The position numbers and the translations under genes were made by a program. Of a DNA stretch of 64,000 nucleotides, positions 57,132 to 64,000 are shown piece after piece. Positions within the stretch are counted from its first letter, which is position 1, and every line of letters starts with the position of its first letter. The stretch is from the NCBI GenBank assembly GCA_016711205.1, contig JADJTM010000002.1, positions 496,001 through 560,000 of the forward strand. The letters are read 5' to 3'. The DNA is from Micropruina sp. GTDB taxonomy: Bacteria > Actinomycetota > Actinomycetes > Propionibacteriales > Propionibacteriaceae. The notes under the pieces were generated by a model. The model saw only the letters and a program-made list of their open reading frames with translations. It had not been told where the DNA came from and did no database searches.

Positions 57132-58454
57132 ATGCCTCTGGTAATCGTCGGGATCTCGGTCCTGGTTCTGCTGTTCCTGATGACGAAGCTGAAGATCAAC
57201 GGCTTCGTCGCCCTACTCGTCGTCGCCGTGGCCGTCGGCCTGGTCGAAGGCATTCCGCTCGCCGACATTCCGGGCATCCTCGCCGACGGCGTGGGTGGCC
57301 AGCTGGACGACACCCTGCTGGTGATCGGCCTCGGCGCAATGATCGGACGCGTCATGGGCGACGCCGGCGCCGCCCAACGCATCGCCATGAAGATGGTCGA
57401 GAAGGTCGGCCTCAAGGGCGTCCAGGTCGCCATGGTGATCACCGCCATGCTGGTCGGCGTCACCATGTTCTACGAGGTCGCGTTCGTGATCATCGTGCCC
57501 GTCGCCTTCACCCTGGTCCGCGCCACCAAGTCCAACCTGCTGTGGGTCGGCCTGCCGATGTCGATCACGCTATCGACCATGCACAGCTTCCTGCCCCCGC
57601 ACCCCGGTCCGGTCGCCGTCGCCGGCACCTACGAGGCTTCGGTGGGCCTGACGCTGGCCTACGGCCTGCTGATCGCCGTCCCGGCCGGCGCCCTGATCGC
57701 CCTGGTCTGGCCCCGGCTCAGCTTCGTCCGCAAGATGGACCCGCAGATCCCGGCCGGCCTGGTCTCGGACAAGCTGTTCGACGACGACGAAATGCCGTCG
57801 CTGTGGACGTCGCTCGCCGTGGCCCTGCTGCCCGTGGTGCTGATCGCCGGCGCCGCGATCTTTGAGATGACGGCGCCGGAATCCCCCGCCATCGGCTTCG
57901 TGCAGTTCATCGGCTCGGCGCCGATCGCGCTGCTGATCACCCTGCTGATCGCGTGCTACGTGTTCGGCCCGATGATCGGACGCACCCTCGACGACGTCGG
58001 CAAGTCGGCCGTTGACTCCGCGAAACCGATGGCGATCATCCTGATGGTGATCGGCGCCGGCGGCGCCTTCAAAGAGATCCTCACCGAGGCCGGCATCGCC
58101 GACTACATCGCCGAGCTGACCAGCACCTGGAACATCTCGCCGATCATCCTGGCCTGGCTGATCGCCGTGATCCTGCGGATCGCGCTCGGCTCGGCCACCG
58201 TCGCGGTGGTCACCGCAGCCGGCATCGCGGCCCCGCTGGTCGCCGGCAGCGGCATCTCGCCCGAACTGATGGTGCTGGCCACGTCCTGCGGCTCGATCGC
58301 CTTCAGCCACGTCAACGACCCGGGGTTCTGGATGTTCAAGGAGTACTTCGGCCTCTCGGTCACCGATGCCCTCAAGACCCGCACCACCTACACCACGACG
58401 CTCGCGATTCTGGGCCTCGGTGGCGTGCTGCTGCTGAGCACCTTCATCCACTGA
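57132..58454 (+). CDS. GntP-family sugar-acid:proton symporter
   Basis: 440 residues with about twelve hydrophobic segments. LLVIGLGAMIGRVMGDAGAAQRIA, GVTMFYEVAFVIIVPVAFTLVR, SFLPPHPGPVAVAGTY and GSIAFSHVNDPGFWMFKEYFGLSV are hallmark GntP motifs (gluconate permeases). In this operon the substrate is probably glucarate or galactarate, which in E. coli use unrelated MFS carriers. GAAGGAG precedes the ATG, 33 bp after the aldolase gene. Confidence 0.92.
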   Translation: MPLVIVGISVLVLLFLMTKLKINGFVALLVVAVAVGLVEGIPLADIPGILADGVGGQLDDTLLVIGLGAMIGRVMGDAGAAQRIAMKMVEKVGLKGVQVAMVITAMLVGVTMFYEVAFVIIVPVAFTLVRATKSNLLWVGLPMSITLSTMHSFLPPHPGPVAVAGTYEASVGLTLAYGLLIAVPAGALIALVWPRLSFVRKMDPQIPAGLVSDKLFDDDEMPSLWTSLAVALLPVVLIAGAAIFEMTAPESPAIGFVQFIGSAPIALLITLLIACYVFGPMIGRTLDDVGKSAVDSAKPMAIILMVIGAGGAFKEILTEAGIADYIAELTSTWNISPIILAWLIAVILRIALGSATVAVVTAAGIAAPLVAGSGISPELMVLATSCGSIAFSHVNDPGFWMFKEYFGLSVTDALKTRTTYTTTLAILGLGGVLLLSTFIH

Positions 58455-58494
58455 GCACTCGCACCCATCGACCCACCCATCGAAAGGATCACTC

Positions 58495-59394
58495 ATGAAG
58501 ATCGGAATCATCGGACTCGGCATCATGGGCAAGCCCATGGCCAAGAACCTGGTCAAGGCCGGTCACGCGCTGGTCGTCCGCGACAACAACACCGACAGCC
58601 AGAACGAACTCGTCGCGCTGGGTGCCAGCGTCGCCGACTCGGCCAGGCAGGTCGCCGAGCAGGTCGACCTGGTGCTCACCATGCTGCCCAACTCACCGCA
58701 GGTGCGTGAGGTCGCGCTCGGTACCGACGGCATCGCGGACGGGGCGCACGACGGCTTGGTCTACATCGACATGAGCTCCATCGACCCGCTGGTCTCTCGC
58801 GAAGTGGCGGACGAACTGGCGGCCAAGGGCGTCCAGATGCTCGACGCGCCGGTCTCCGGCGGCGAACCGTTCGCCATCGCGGGCACGCTGTCGTTCATGG
58901 TCGGCGGCCCGCAGGAGCTGTTCGACACCTACGCGCCGGTGCTGTCGGCGATGGGCAAGTCGGTCGTCCGAGTCGGCGAGATCGGTGCCGGCAACATCGC
59001 CAAGCTCGCCAACCAGGCCATCGTCGCGGTCAACATCGCGGTGGTCGCCGAGGCGCTGGTGCTGGCCCAGAAGGCCGGCGTCGACCCCGAATCGGTGTTC
59101 GAGGCGATCAAGGGCGGGCTCGCGGGCTCCAACGTGATGAACGCCAAGGCGCCGATGATGCTGGACCGCCGCTTCGACCCCGGCTTCCGGATCAACCTGC
59201 ACCTGAAGGACCTGACCAACGTCATGTCCACCGCCCACGCGGTGGCCTCGCCGATGCCGCTGACCGCGTCAGTGTTCGAACTGATGACGCAGCTCAAGGC
59301 GCACGGCTTCGAGGGTGAAGACCACTCGTCGCTGCTGCGCACCTACGAATCCGCCGCCGGCATCGAATTCGGCCGCGGCGAACCGTCCGCCTGA
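58495..59394 (+). CDS. garR: Tartronate semialdehyde reductase (2-hydroxy-3-oxopropionate reductase)
   Basis: 299 residues, beta-hydroxyacid dehydrogenase family. The N-terminus IGIIGLGIMGKPMAKNLVKAGH binds the cofactor, VSGGEPFAIAGTLSFMVGG is the substrate loop, and the catalytic Lys is in GAGNIAKLANQAIVAVNIAVVAEAL. It reduces tartronate semialdehyde to D-glycerate. AAAGGA precedes the ATG. Its presence implies that the operon generates tartronate semialdehyde. Confidence 0.93.
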   Translation: MKIGIIGLGIMGKPMAKNLVKAGHALVVRDNNTDSQNELVALGASVADSARQVAEQVDLVLTMLPNSPQVREVALGTDGIADGAHDGLVYIDMSSIDPLVSREVADELAAKGVQMLDAPVSGGEPFAIAGTLSFMVGGPQELFDTYAPVLSAMGKSVVRVGEIGAGNIAKLANQAIVAVNIAVVAEALVLAQKAGVDPESVFEAIKGGLAGSNVMNAKAPMMLDRRFDPGFRINLHLKDLTNVMSTAHAVASPMPLTASVFELMTQLKAHGFEGEDHSSLLRTYESAAGIEFGRGEPSA

Positions 59395-59425
59395 CATCCA
59401 TCGCTCAACTCAACGAGGAGACATC

Positions 59426-60754
59426 ATGAGCATCCCGACCATCGTCGCCGCCGAGGTCTTTCCGGTCGCCGGACGCGACTGCATGGAACTGAACCTGTCC
59501 GGGGCCCACGGCCCCTACTTCACCCGCAACATCGTCATTCTCACCGATTCGGAAGGTAACACCGGCGTCGGTGAGGTGCCGGGCGGGCAGAAGATCACCG
59601 ACACCATCACCGACGCGTTCGAGTACGTCATCGGATCGTCCATCGGCGGCTTCGCCAGCATTCTTCGCGGCATCGGTGAACGCTATGCCGCCCGCGATTC
59701 CGGCGGACGCGGCCTGCAGACCTTCGACCTGCGCACCACCGTCCATGCCGTGACGGCGATCGAGTCGGCCTACCTCGACCTGCTCGGCAAGCATCTCGGC
59801 GTGCCCGTCGCCGAGCTGCTCGGCGAGGGCAAGCAGCGTGACTCGGTCAAGGTGCTCGGCTACCTGTTCTATGTCGGCGACCCCGACAAGACCGACATCG
59901 GCTACCTGCGCGAGCCCGAGTCGGCGACCGACTGGTACCGGCTGCGGCACGAAGAGGCCGTCACCCCCGAGCAGATCGTCGCGCTCGGCGAGACGGCGTA
60001 CGCCAAGTACGGCTTCGAGGACTTCAAGCTCAAGGGCGGCGTGTTCGACGGCGACGCCGAGGTCGAGGCGATCAAGGCGCTCAAGGCCCGCTTCCCGGAC
60101 GCCCGGATCACCCTCGACCCCAACGGCGCCTGGTCGCTGGCCGAGGCGATCCGGCTGTGCAAGCCGCTGGTCGGCACCCTCGCCTACGCCGAGGACCCCT
60201 GCGGCGCCGAAGAGGGCTTCTCCGGCCGCGAGATCCTGGCCGAGTTCCGCCGGGCCACCGGGCTGCCGACCGCCACCAACATGGTCGCCACCGACTGGCG
60301 GCAGATGACCAGCTCGATGCTGCTGCAGTCGGTGTCGATCCCGCTGGCCGACCCGCACTTCTGGACGATGCGCGGCTCCGTCCGGGTCGCCCAGTTGTGC
60401 CACGACACCGGGCTGACCTGGGGTTGCCACAGCAACAACCACTTCGACATCTCGCTGGCCATGGTGGCCCACTGCGGGGCGGCCGCTCCGGGTGAGTACA
60501 ACGCTCTGGACACCCACTGGATCTGGCAGGAGGGCGTCGAGCGGCTGACCAAGCAACCGCCGCAGATCGTCGGCGGCGAGATCGCCGTCACCGACGCGCC
60601 CGGGCTGGGCATCGAGATCGACCGCGACCAGGTTCTGGCCGCCCACGAGCTGTACCAGCAGCACGCCCTGGGCGCCCGGGACGACGCGGCCGGCATGCAG
60701 TTCCTGATTCCGGGCTGGACGTTCGACAACAAGCGTCCCGCCATGGTGCGCTGA
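59426..60754 (+). CDS. gudD: Glucarate dehydratase
   Basis: 442 residues, enolase superfamily. It dehydrates D-glucarate (or L-idarate) to 5-keto-4-deoxyglucarate. The KxK base is at 201-203 (FKLKGG), metal ligands are in TLDPNGAW (Asp231) and YAEDPCG (Glu256), and the His pair is in GCHSNNHFDIS (335-339). ATG 59426 is set by GAGGAG upstream and the conserved N-terminus. In this operon the first catabolic enzyme is encoded fourth. Confidence 0.95.
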   Translation: MSIPTIVAAEVFPVAGRDCMELNLSGAHGPYFTRNIVILTDSEGNTGVGEVPGGQKITDTITDAFEYVIGSSIGGFASILRGIGERYAARDSGGRGLQTFDLRTTVHAVTAIESAYLDLLGKHLGVPVAELLGEGKQRDSVKVLGYLFYVGDPDKTDIGYLREPESATDWYRLRHEEAVTPEQIVALGETAYAKYGFEDFKLKGGVFDGDAEVEAIKALKARFPDARITLDPNGAWSLAEAIRLCKPLVGTLAYAEDPCGAEEGFSGREILAEFRRATGLPTATNMVATDWRQMTSSMLLQSVSIPLADPHFWTMRGSVRVAQLCHDTGLTWGCHSNNHFDISLAMVAHCGAAAPGEYNALDTHWIWQEGVERLTKQPPQIVGGEIAVTDAPGLGIEIDRDQVLAAHELYQQHALGARDDAAGMQFLIPGWTFDNKRPAMVR

Positions 60755-60776
60755 GCACTCAGCGGAGGAGGCAACC

Positions 60777-61907
60777 ATGAAGGTCGTCCTGGCCCCGGAC
60801 TCGTTCAAGGAGTCCATGTCGGCCGCCGAGGCGGCAGCGGCGATGGCGCGCGGGGTGCGCGAGGTGCTCCCCGACGCCACCTGCATCGAGGTGCCGATGG
60901 CCGATGGCGGCGAAGGAACCACCGAGGCTCTGGTGGACGCCCTGGGCGGTGAGTGGCGCAGCGTGTCGAGCGTGGATGCGCTCGGCCGTCGGATCACCGC
61001 TCGCTACGGGCTCACCCCCGACGGCCTCGCGGTGATCGAGGTGGCGGCCACGGTCGGCATCGGGCAGATCGCTCCGGCCGAGCGCGACGTGATGGCGGCC
61101 AGTTCGATCGGCGTGGCCGACCTGGTCCGCGACGCGCTGGACGCCGGCGCGACCCGGCTGATCGTCGGGCTCGGCGGCTCGGCCACCACCGACGGTGGGG
61201 CCGGGCTGCTGGCGGGGCTCGGTGCCGTCTGGCTGGCTGCGGACGGTGCCGTGCTCGCACCCACGCCGACAGCCCTGGCGGCGCTGGACCGGGTCGAGCT
61301 GTCCGGGCTGGATCCGCGGCTGGCCGGGGTCACCATCGACCTGGCCTGCGACGTGACCAACCCGCTGCTCGGACCGTCCGGATCGGCGGCGGTGTTCGGG
61401 CCGCAGAAGGGCGCCACGCCCGAGCAGGTGCCGGTGCTGGACGGCATGCTGGCGCGCATCGCCGACGCCCTGGTCGCAGCCGGTGCGCCCGAGGTGCGTG
61501 AGGTGCCCGGCGCCGGGGCGGCCGGCGGACTCGGTGCGGCGCTGCTGTCGCTGGGTGGCCGGCGCCGCCGCGGCGTCGAGGTGGTCGCCGAGGCGGCCGG
61601 CCTGGCAGCCCACGTCGAGGGCGCCGATCTGGTGCTCACCGGCGAGGGATCGATCGACAGCCAGACGCTGGCCGGCAAGACGCCGGCCGGGGTCGCCGAG
61701 GTCGCGGGGCGGTTCGGGGTGCCGGTGATCGCCTTCGCCGGACGCCTCGGTGACGACGCGGACGTGCTGGTCGGCAACGGCTTCGCAGCGGTGGTGCCGA
61801 TCACCACCGGCCCGTGCGACCTGCCCACGGCATTGGCCGAAGGCCCGGCGAACCTGCAACGCGCCGTGGCCACCGCGATGAGGCTCTTCAGTTTCTGCAG
61901 CTGCTGA
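60777..61907 (+). CDS. garK: Glycerate 2-kinase (GarK/GlxK family)
   Basis: 376 residues. MKVVLAPDSFKESMSAAEAAAAMARG, VPMADGGEGTTEALVDALGG, LIVGLGGSATTDGGAGLLAGLG and VLTGEGSIDSQTLAGKTPAGVA are the type II glycerate kinase signatures. It phosphorylates D-glycerate, probably to 2-phosphoglycerate, entering glycolysis. The C-terminus ends FSFCSC. GGAGGAGG precedes the ATG, 22 bp after gudD. Last gene of the operon, followed by an 800-bp repeat array. Confidence 0.95.
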   Translation: MKVVLAPDSFKESMSAAEAAAAMARGVREVLPDATCIEVPMADGGEGTTEALVDALGGEWRSVSSVDALGRRITARYGLTPDGLAVIEVAATVGIGQIAPAERDVMAASSIGVADLVRDALDAGATRLIVGLGGSATTDGGAGLLAGLGAVWLAADGAVLAPTPTALAALDRVELSGLDPRLAGVTIDLACDVTNPLLGPSGSAAVFGPQKGATPEQVPVLDGMLARIADALVAAGAPEVREVPGAGAAGGLGAALLSLGGRRRRGVEVVAEAAGLAAHVEGADLVLTGEGSIDSQTLAGKTPAGVAEVAGRFGVPVIAFAGRLGDDADVLVGNGFAAVVPITTGPCDLPTALAEGPANLQRAVATAMRLFSFCSC

Positions 61908-61913
61908 GGCTCG

Positions 61914-62650
61914 TCATCCCACCGACCCCTCGTCATCCCGGCGACCCCTCGTCATGCCGGCGCACGCTCTCGTCGTCCCGCCGCACCCCCTCGTCATCCC
62001 GCCGCACCCCCTCGTCATCCCGGCGCATGCCGGGATCTCGTGCGGCGCGCTGGGGTCGTGCCCAGGCGTGCGTCCCGCGGGGGTGAGGTCCGGGCATGCG
62101 CCGGGATGACGGAGCGTGGGGTGGGAACGAAGATCCCGGCATGCGCCGGGATGACGGGCTGTGGGGTGGACCGTCCGCCCGGCGCACGCTCTCGTCGTCC
62201 CGCCGACCCCTCGTCATCCCGGCGGATGCCGGGATCTCGTGCGGCGCGCTGGGGTCGTGCCCAGGCGTGCGTCCCGCGGGGGTGAGATCCTGGCGTTCGC
62301 CGGGATGACGCAGTGCCGGCTCGGAACGAAGATCCGGGCATGCGCCGGGATGACGGAGTGTGGGCTCGGAACGAAGGTCCCGGCATGCGCCGGAATGACG
62401 GGCTGTGGGGTGGACCGTCCGCCCGGCGCACGCTCTCGCCGTCCCGCCGCACCCCCTCGTCATCCCGCCGCACCCCCTCGTCATCCCGGCGCATGCCGGG
62501 ATCTCGTGCGGCGCGCTGGGGTCGTGCCCAGCCGTGCGTCCTGCGGGGTGAGGTCCGGGCATGCGCCGGGATGACGGAGCGTGGGGTGGGAACGAAGATC
62601 CCGGCATGCGCCGGGATGACGGAGTGTGGACTGGACCGTCATCCCGCCGC
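61914..62650. repeat. Array of palindromic intergenic repeats with three copies of a conserved ~54-bp block
   Basis: The 804-bp gap 61908-62711 has no gene. I count ten ATCCCGGC..GCCGGGAT-type palindromes between 62015 and 62619. A conserved block beginning GATCTCGTGCGGCGCGCTGG starts at 62034, 62233 and 62510, and again at 55013. CCGCACCCCCTCGTCATCCC occurs at least four times. The copies differ by point changes and end variants, so the array grew by duplication and drift. Open frames on both strands reflect the repeat composition. Confidence 0.93.
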
Positions 62651-62711
62651 ACCATCGGCAGCTGAGGTAGCCCTCTCCCGTCCGGGCTCTCTGCGCGTGA
62701 AAGGATCACGT

Positions 62712-63155
62712 GTGGCTTCTCTCAAACCCGCCCGCGTCTCCCGGGCCGTCGGCCAGGTCGCTCTCGGTACAGCCCTGGCCTTCGCCGGCACCATGCACCT
62801 GACCGGTGCCCGCGAAGAGTTCCAGGCCCAGGTGCCGTCCTGGTTCCCGGCCGACCCGGACGTGGTGGTGCTCGCGTCCGGGGTGGTCGAGATCGGTCTC
62901 GGGGTCGCACTGCTGACCCTCTGGAAGCAGCCCGCACGCGCCTGGCTCGGCGCGACGACGGCCGCGTTCTTCGTCGCGATCTTCCCGGGCAACGTCGCGC
63001 AGTTCGTCGAGGGCAAGGACGGTTTCGGGCTCGACACCGATCAGGCACGGCTCGTCCGGCTGCTCTTCCAGCCGTTCCTGGTCGTCGGCGCCTTGGCGGC
63101 AACGGACGCCGTCGGCACGCTGCGGCGGCGCCGCGACCCCGCGTCGATCCACTGA
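62712..63155 (+). CDS. DoxX-like small membrane protein
   Basis: 147 residues with about four hydrophobic segments (VGQVALGTALAFAGTMHL, VVVLASGVVEIGLGVALLTLW, AWLGATTAAFFVAIFPGNVAQFV, LVRLLFQPFLVVGALAATDAV). GTMHLTGAREEFQAQVPSWFP and the layout match DoxX/DoxD-related membrane proteins (MauE/DoxX group) of unclear function. GTG 62712 has AAAGGA upstream. The ORF extends further upstream only through the repeat array, which is not coding. Confidence 0.8.
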   Translation: MASLKPARVSRAVGQVALGTALAFAGTMHLTGAREEFQAQVPSWFPADPDVVVLASGVVEIGLGVALLTLWKQPARAWLGATTAAFFVAIFPGNVAQFVEGKDGFGLDTDQARLVRLLFQPFLVVGALAATDAVGTLRRRRDPASIH

Positions 63156-63265
63156 GCGCGGGCGGCGGGCGACGACGTCCGGCCTTGTCCCGCAGATAAC
63201 AGGTTGAACACAACTCGGTGTCAGGACTGCCGTGTTCGCTGACCGGCCGCTAGCGTGCCCCCAAA

Positions 63266-63284
63266 CGGCGGCGCTGCGCCGCCG
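63266..63284 (+). promoter_or_regulatory. Perfect hairpin in the leader of the solute-binding protein gene
   Basis: CGGCGGCG-CTG-CGCCGCCG forms an 8-bp stem with a 3-nt loop. It ends about 10 nt before the GGGAG ribosome site of the gene at 63306. It may stabilise the mRNA or affect initiation. Confidence 0.5.
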
Positions 63285-63305
63285 GGACACGATGGGAGAA
63301 ATTGA

Positions 63306-64000
63306 GTGAGTAAGACCATCCCCCTACGCCGCGGGGTGGCCGCAACCGCGGCGATCGCCCTGCTCGTCGGATTCGGCGGCTGCGTCCAGAGCCAGCGTGA
63401 GACGGCCAGCCCCGGTGCCACCGCGGGCGGCACCAAGGACATGTTCGTGTTCGCGGCTTCGTCCGACCCGGTCATGCTCGACCCTGCGATGGCCAGCGAC
63501 GGCGAGACCTTCCGCGTCGCCCGCCAGCAGTTCGAGGGGCTGATCGGCACCAAGCCCGGCACCACCGAACTGGAGCCCCTGCTGGCGACCGAGTGGAAGG
63601 CGGCGGCCGACAACGCCTCGTTCACCTTCACGCTGCGCGAGGGGGTCAAGTTCTCAGACGACACCGACTTCAACGCCGAAGCGGTCTGCGCCAACTTCGA
63701 CCGCTGGTTCAACTGGACGGGCATCAACCAGTCCGAGAACATCTCGTACTACTACGGCAAGCTGATGCGCGGCTTCAAGACCGGCGACAACGCCGCTGAT
63801 GCGCTGTACAAGAACTGTGAGGCCACCAGCCCCACCGAGGTGACGATCAACCTCAACAGCCCCTTCGTGCACTTCCCGGACGCCATGACGCTGCCGGCCT
63901 TCTCGATGCAGTCGCCGACCGCACTGAAGAAGTTCAACGCCGACAACACCAGCGGCACCGAGGACGATCCGCGCTTCTCTGAGTACGCCACCGAGCACCC
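63306..64000 (+). CDS. ABC transporter solute-binding lipoprotein, family 5 (oligopeptide type), N-terminal part
   Basis: The frame is open from GTG 63306 to the window end (231 residues), so the gene is cut off. MSKTIPLRRGVAATAAIALLVGFGGC is a lipoprotein signal peptide with lipobox FGGC. The mature chain (FVFAASSDPVMLDPAMASDGETFRVARQQFEGLIGTKPGTTELEPLLATEWKAAADNASFTFTLREGVKFSDDTDFNAEAVCANFDRW) is the family 5 periplasmic-binding fold used by peptide, nickel and opine importers. Permease and ATPase genes would be expected downstream. GGGAG lies 8-10 nt upstream. Substrate unknown. Confidence 0.92.
   Translation, partial: MSKTIPLRRGVAATAAIALLVGFGGCVQSQRETASPGATAGGTKDMFVFAASSDPVMLDPAMASDGETFRVARQQFEGLIGTKPGTTELEPLLATEWKAAADNASFTFTLREGVKFSDDTDFNAEAVCANFDRWFNWTGINQSENISYYYGKLMRGFKTGDNAADALYKNCEATSPTEVTINLNSPFVHFPDAMTLPAFSMQSPTALKKFNADNTSGTEDDPRFSEYATEH

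Noticed and set aside
61914..62650. A CRISPR array
   Set aside because: Repeats are palindromic, irregularly spaced and divergent, spacers are themselves repeated, and no cas genes are present.
61933..62709. A 258-codon minus-strand ORF with PACAGMT-like repeats
   Set aside because: Its peptide repeats are translations of the palindromic DNA repeats; similar peptides appear in several frames of every copy of the element.

Overview
The window is about 64 kb of very G+C-rich DNA from a high-GC Gram-positive actinomycete. The signs are strong GC3 bias, many GTG starts, MprAB-like and SigE-family regulators, FprA, an MptB-like mannosyltransferase, and many start codons placed 6-7 nt after a TANNNT or CANNNT hexamer (leaderless transcription). 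A member of the Propionibacteriaceae or a relative is my best guess, as an inference only. No tRNA, rRNA, CRISPR array, transposase or phage module was seen. Genes are mostly housekeeping or catabolic, densely packed and often translationally coupled.

Layout. 1-3.5 kb: end of a CDF metal exporter, a membrane protein with a C-terminal hexapeptide repeat, and a GH4 glycosidase coupled to a BadF-type sugar kinase. 3.7-5.6 kb: YchJ-like, TPR and UPF0158 proteins. 5.9-9.3 kb: an alanine module (Lrp-type regulator, ald, cycA-like permease) with a 14-bp inverted repeat pairing regulator gene and ald promoter. 9.5-15.7 kb: MFS exporter, MprAB-like two-component system, small tyrosine phosphatase, YvlD-like membrane protein, ornithine carbamoyltransferase. 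15.7-28.6 kb: GPP34 protein, SigE-family sigma factor with a membrane partner, secreted 5'-nucleotidase, FAD oxidoreductase, lipoproteins, DinB-like protein, 3-methyladenine glycosylase, AAA ATPase and a LysR regulator. 28.9-32.6 kb: a 2-oxoacid dehydrogenase E1alpha-E1beta-E2 operon. 33-39.3 kb: sulfurtransferase-alanine racemase pair, a large lipoprotein with Asp-box motifs, and FprA. At 39.36-41.46 kb two divergent genes (VTC polyphosphate polymerase and spermidine-synthase-like) appear to have lost both 5' ends at one junction. 41.5-54.9 kb: hydrolase, DUF1905 protein, WYL regulator, EcsC, aat, Fpg/Nei glycosylase, MptB-like transferase, an unusual TyrA-PheA-like fusion, a PAP2-DGK fusion, serS and a HAD phosphatase.

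55.2-61.9 kb is a D-glucarate catabolic locus: a divergent IclR regulator, then a DapA-family aldolase, GntP permease, tartronate semialdehyde reductase, glucarate dehydratase and glycerate kinase. Together they would carry glucarate to pyruvate and phosphoglycerate. The window ends with a DoxX-like protein and the start of a solute-binding lipoprotein for an ABC importer.

The most distinctive non-coding content is several families of intergenic palindromic repeats: CATCCCGGC-type mosaics (3.5, 13.6, 51.1, 54.9 and 61.9-62.7 kb), GGTCGAGCTTGTCGAGACC elements (one inside the E2 reading frame), and perfect 24-27 bp inverted repeats with a GGGGACGGTTCC core (13.5, 18.1 and 27.2 kb).
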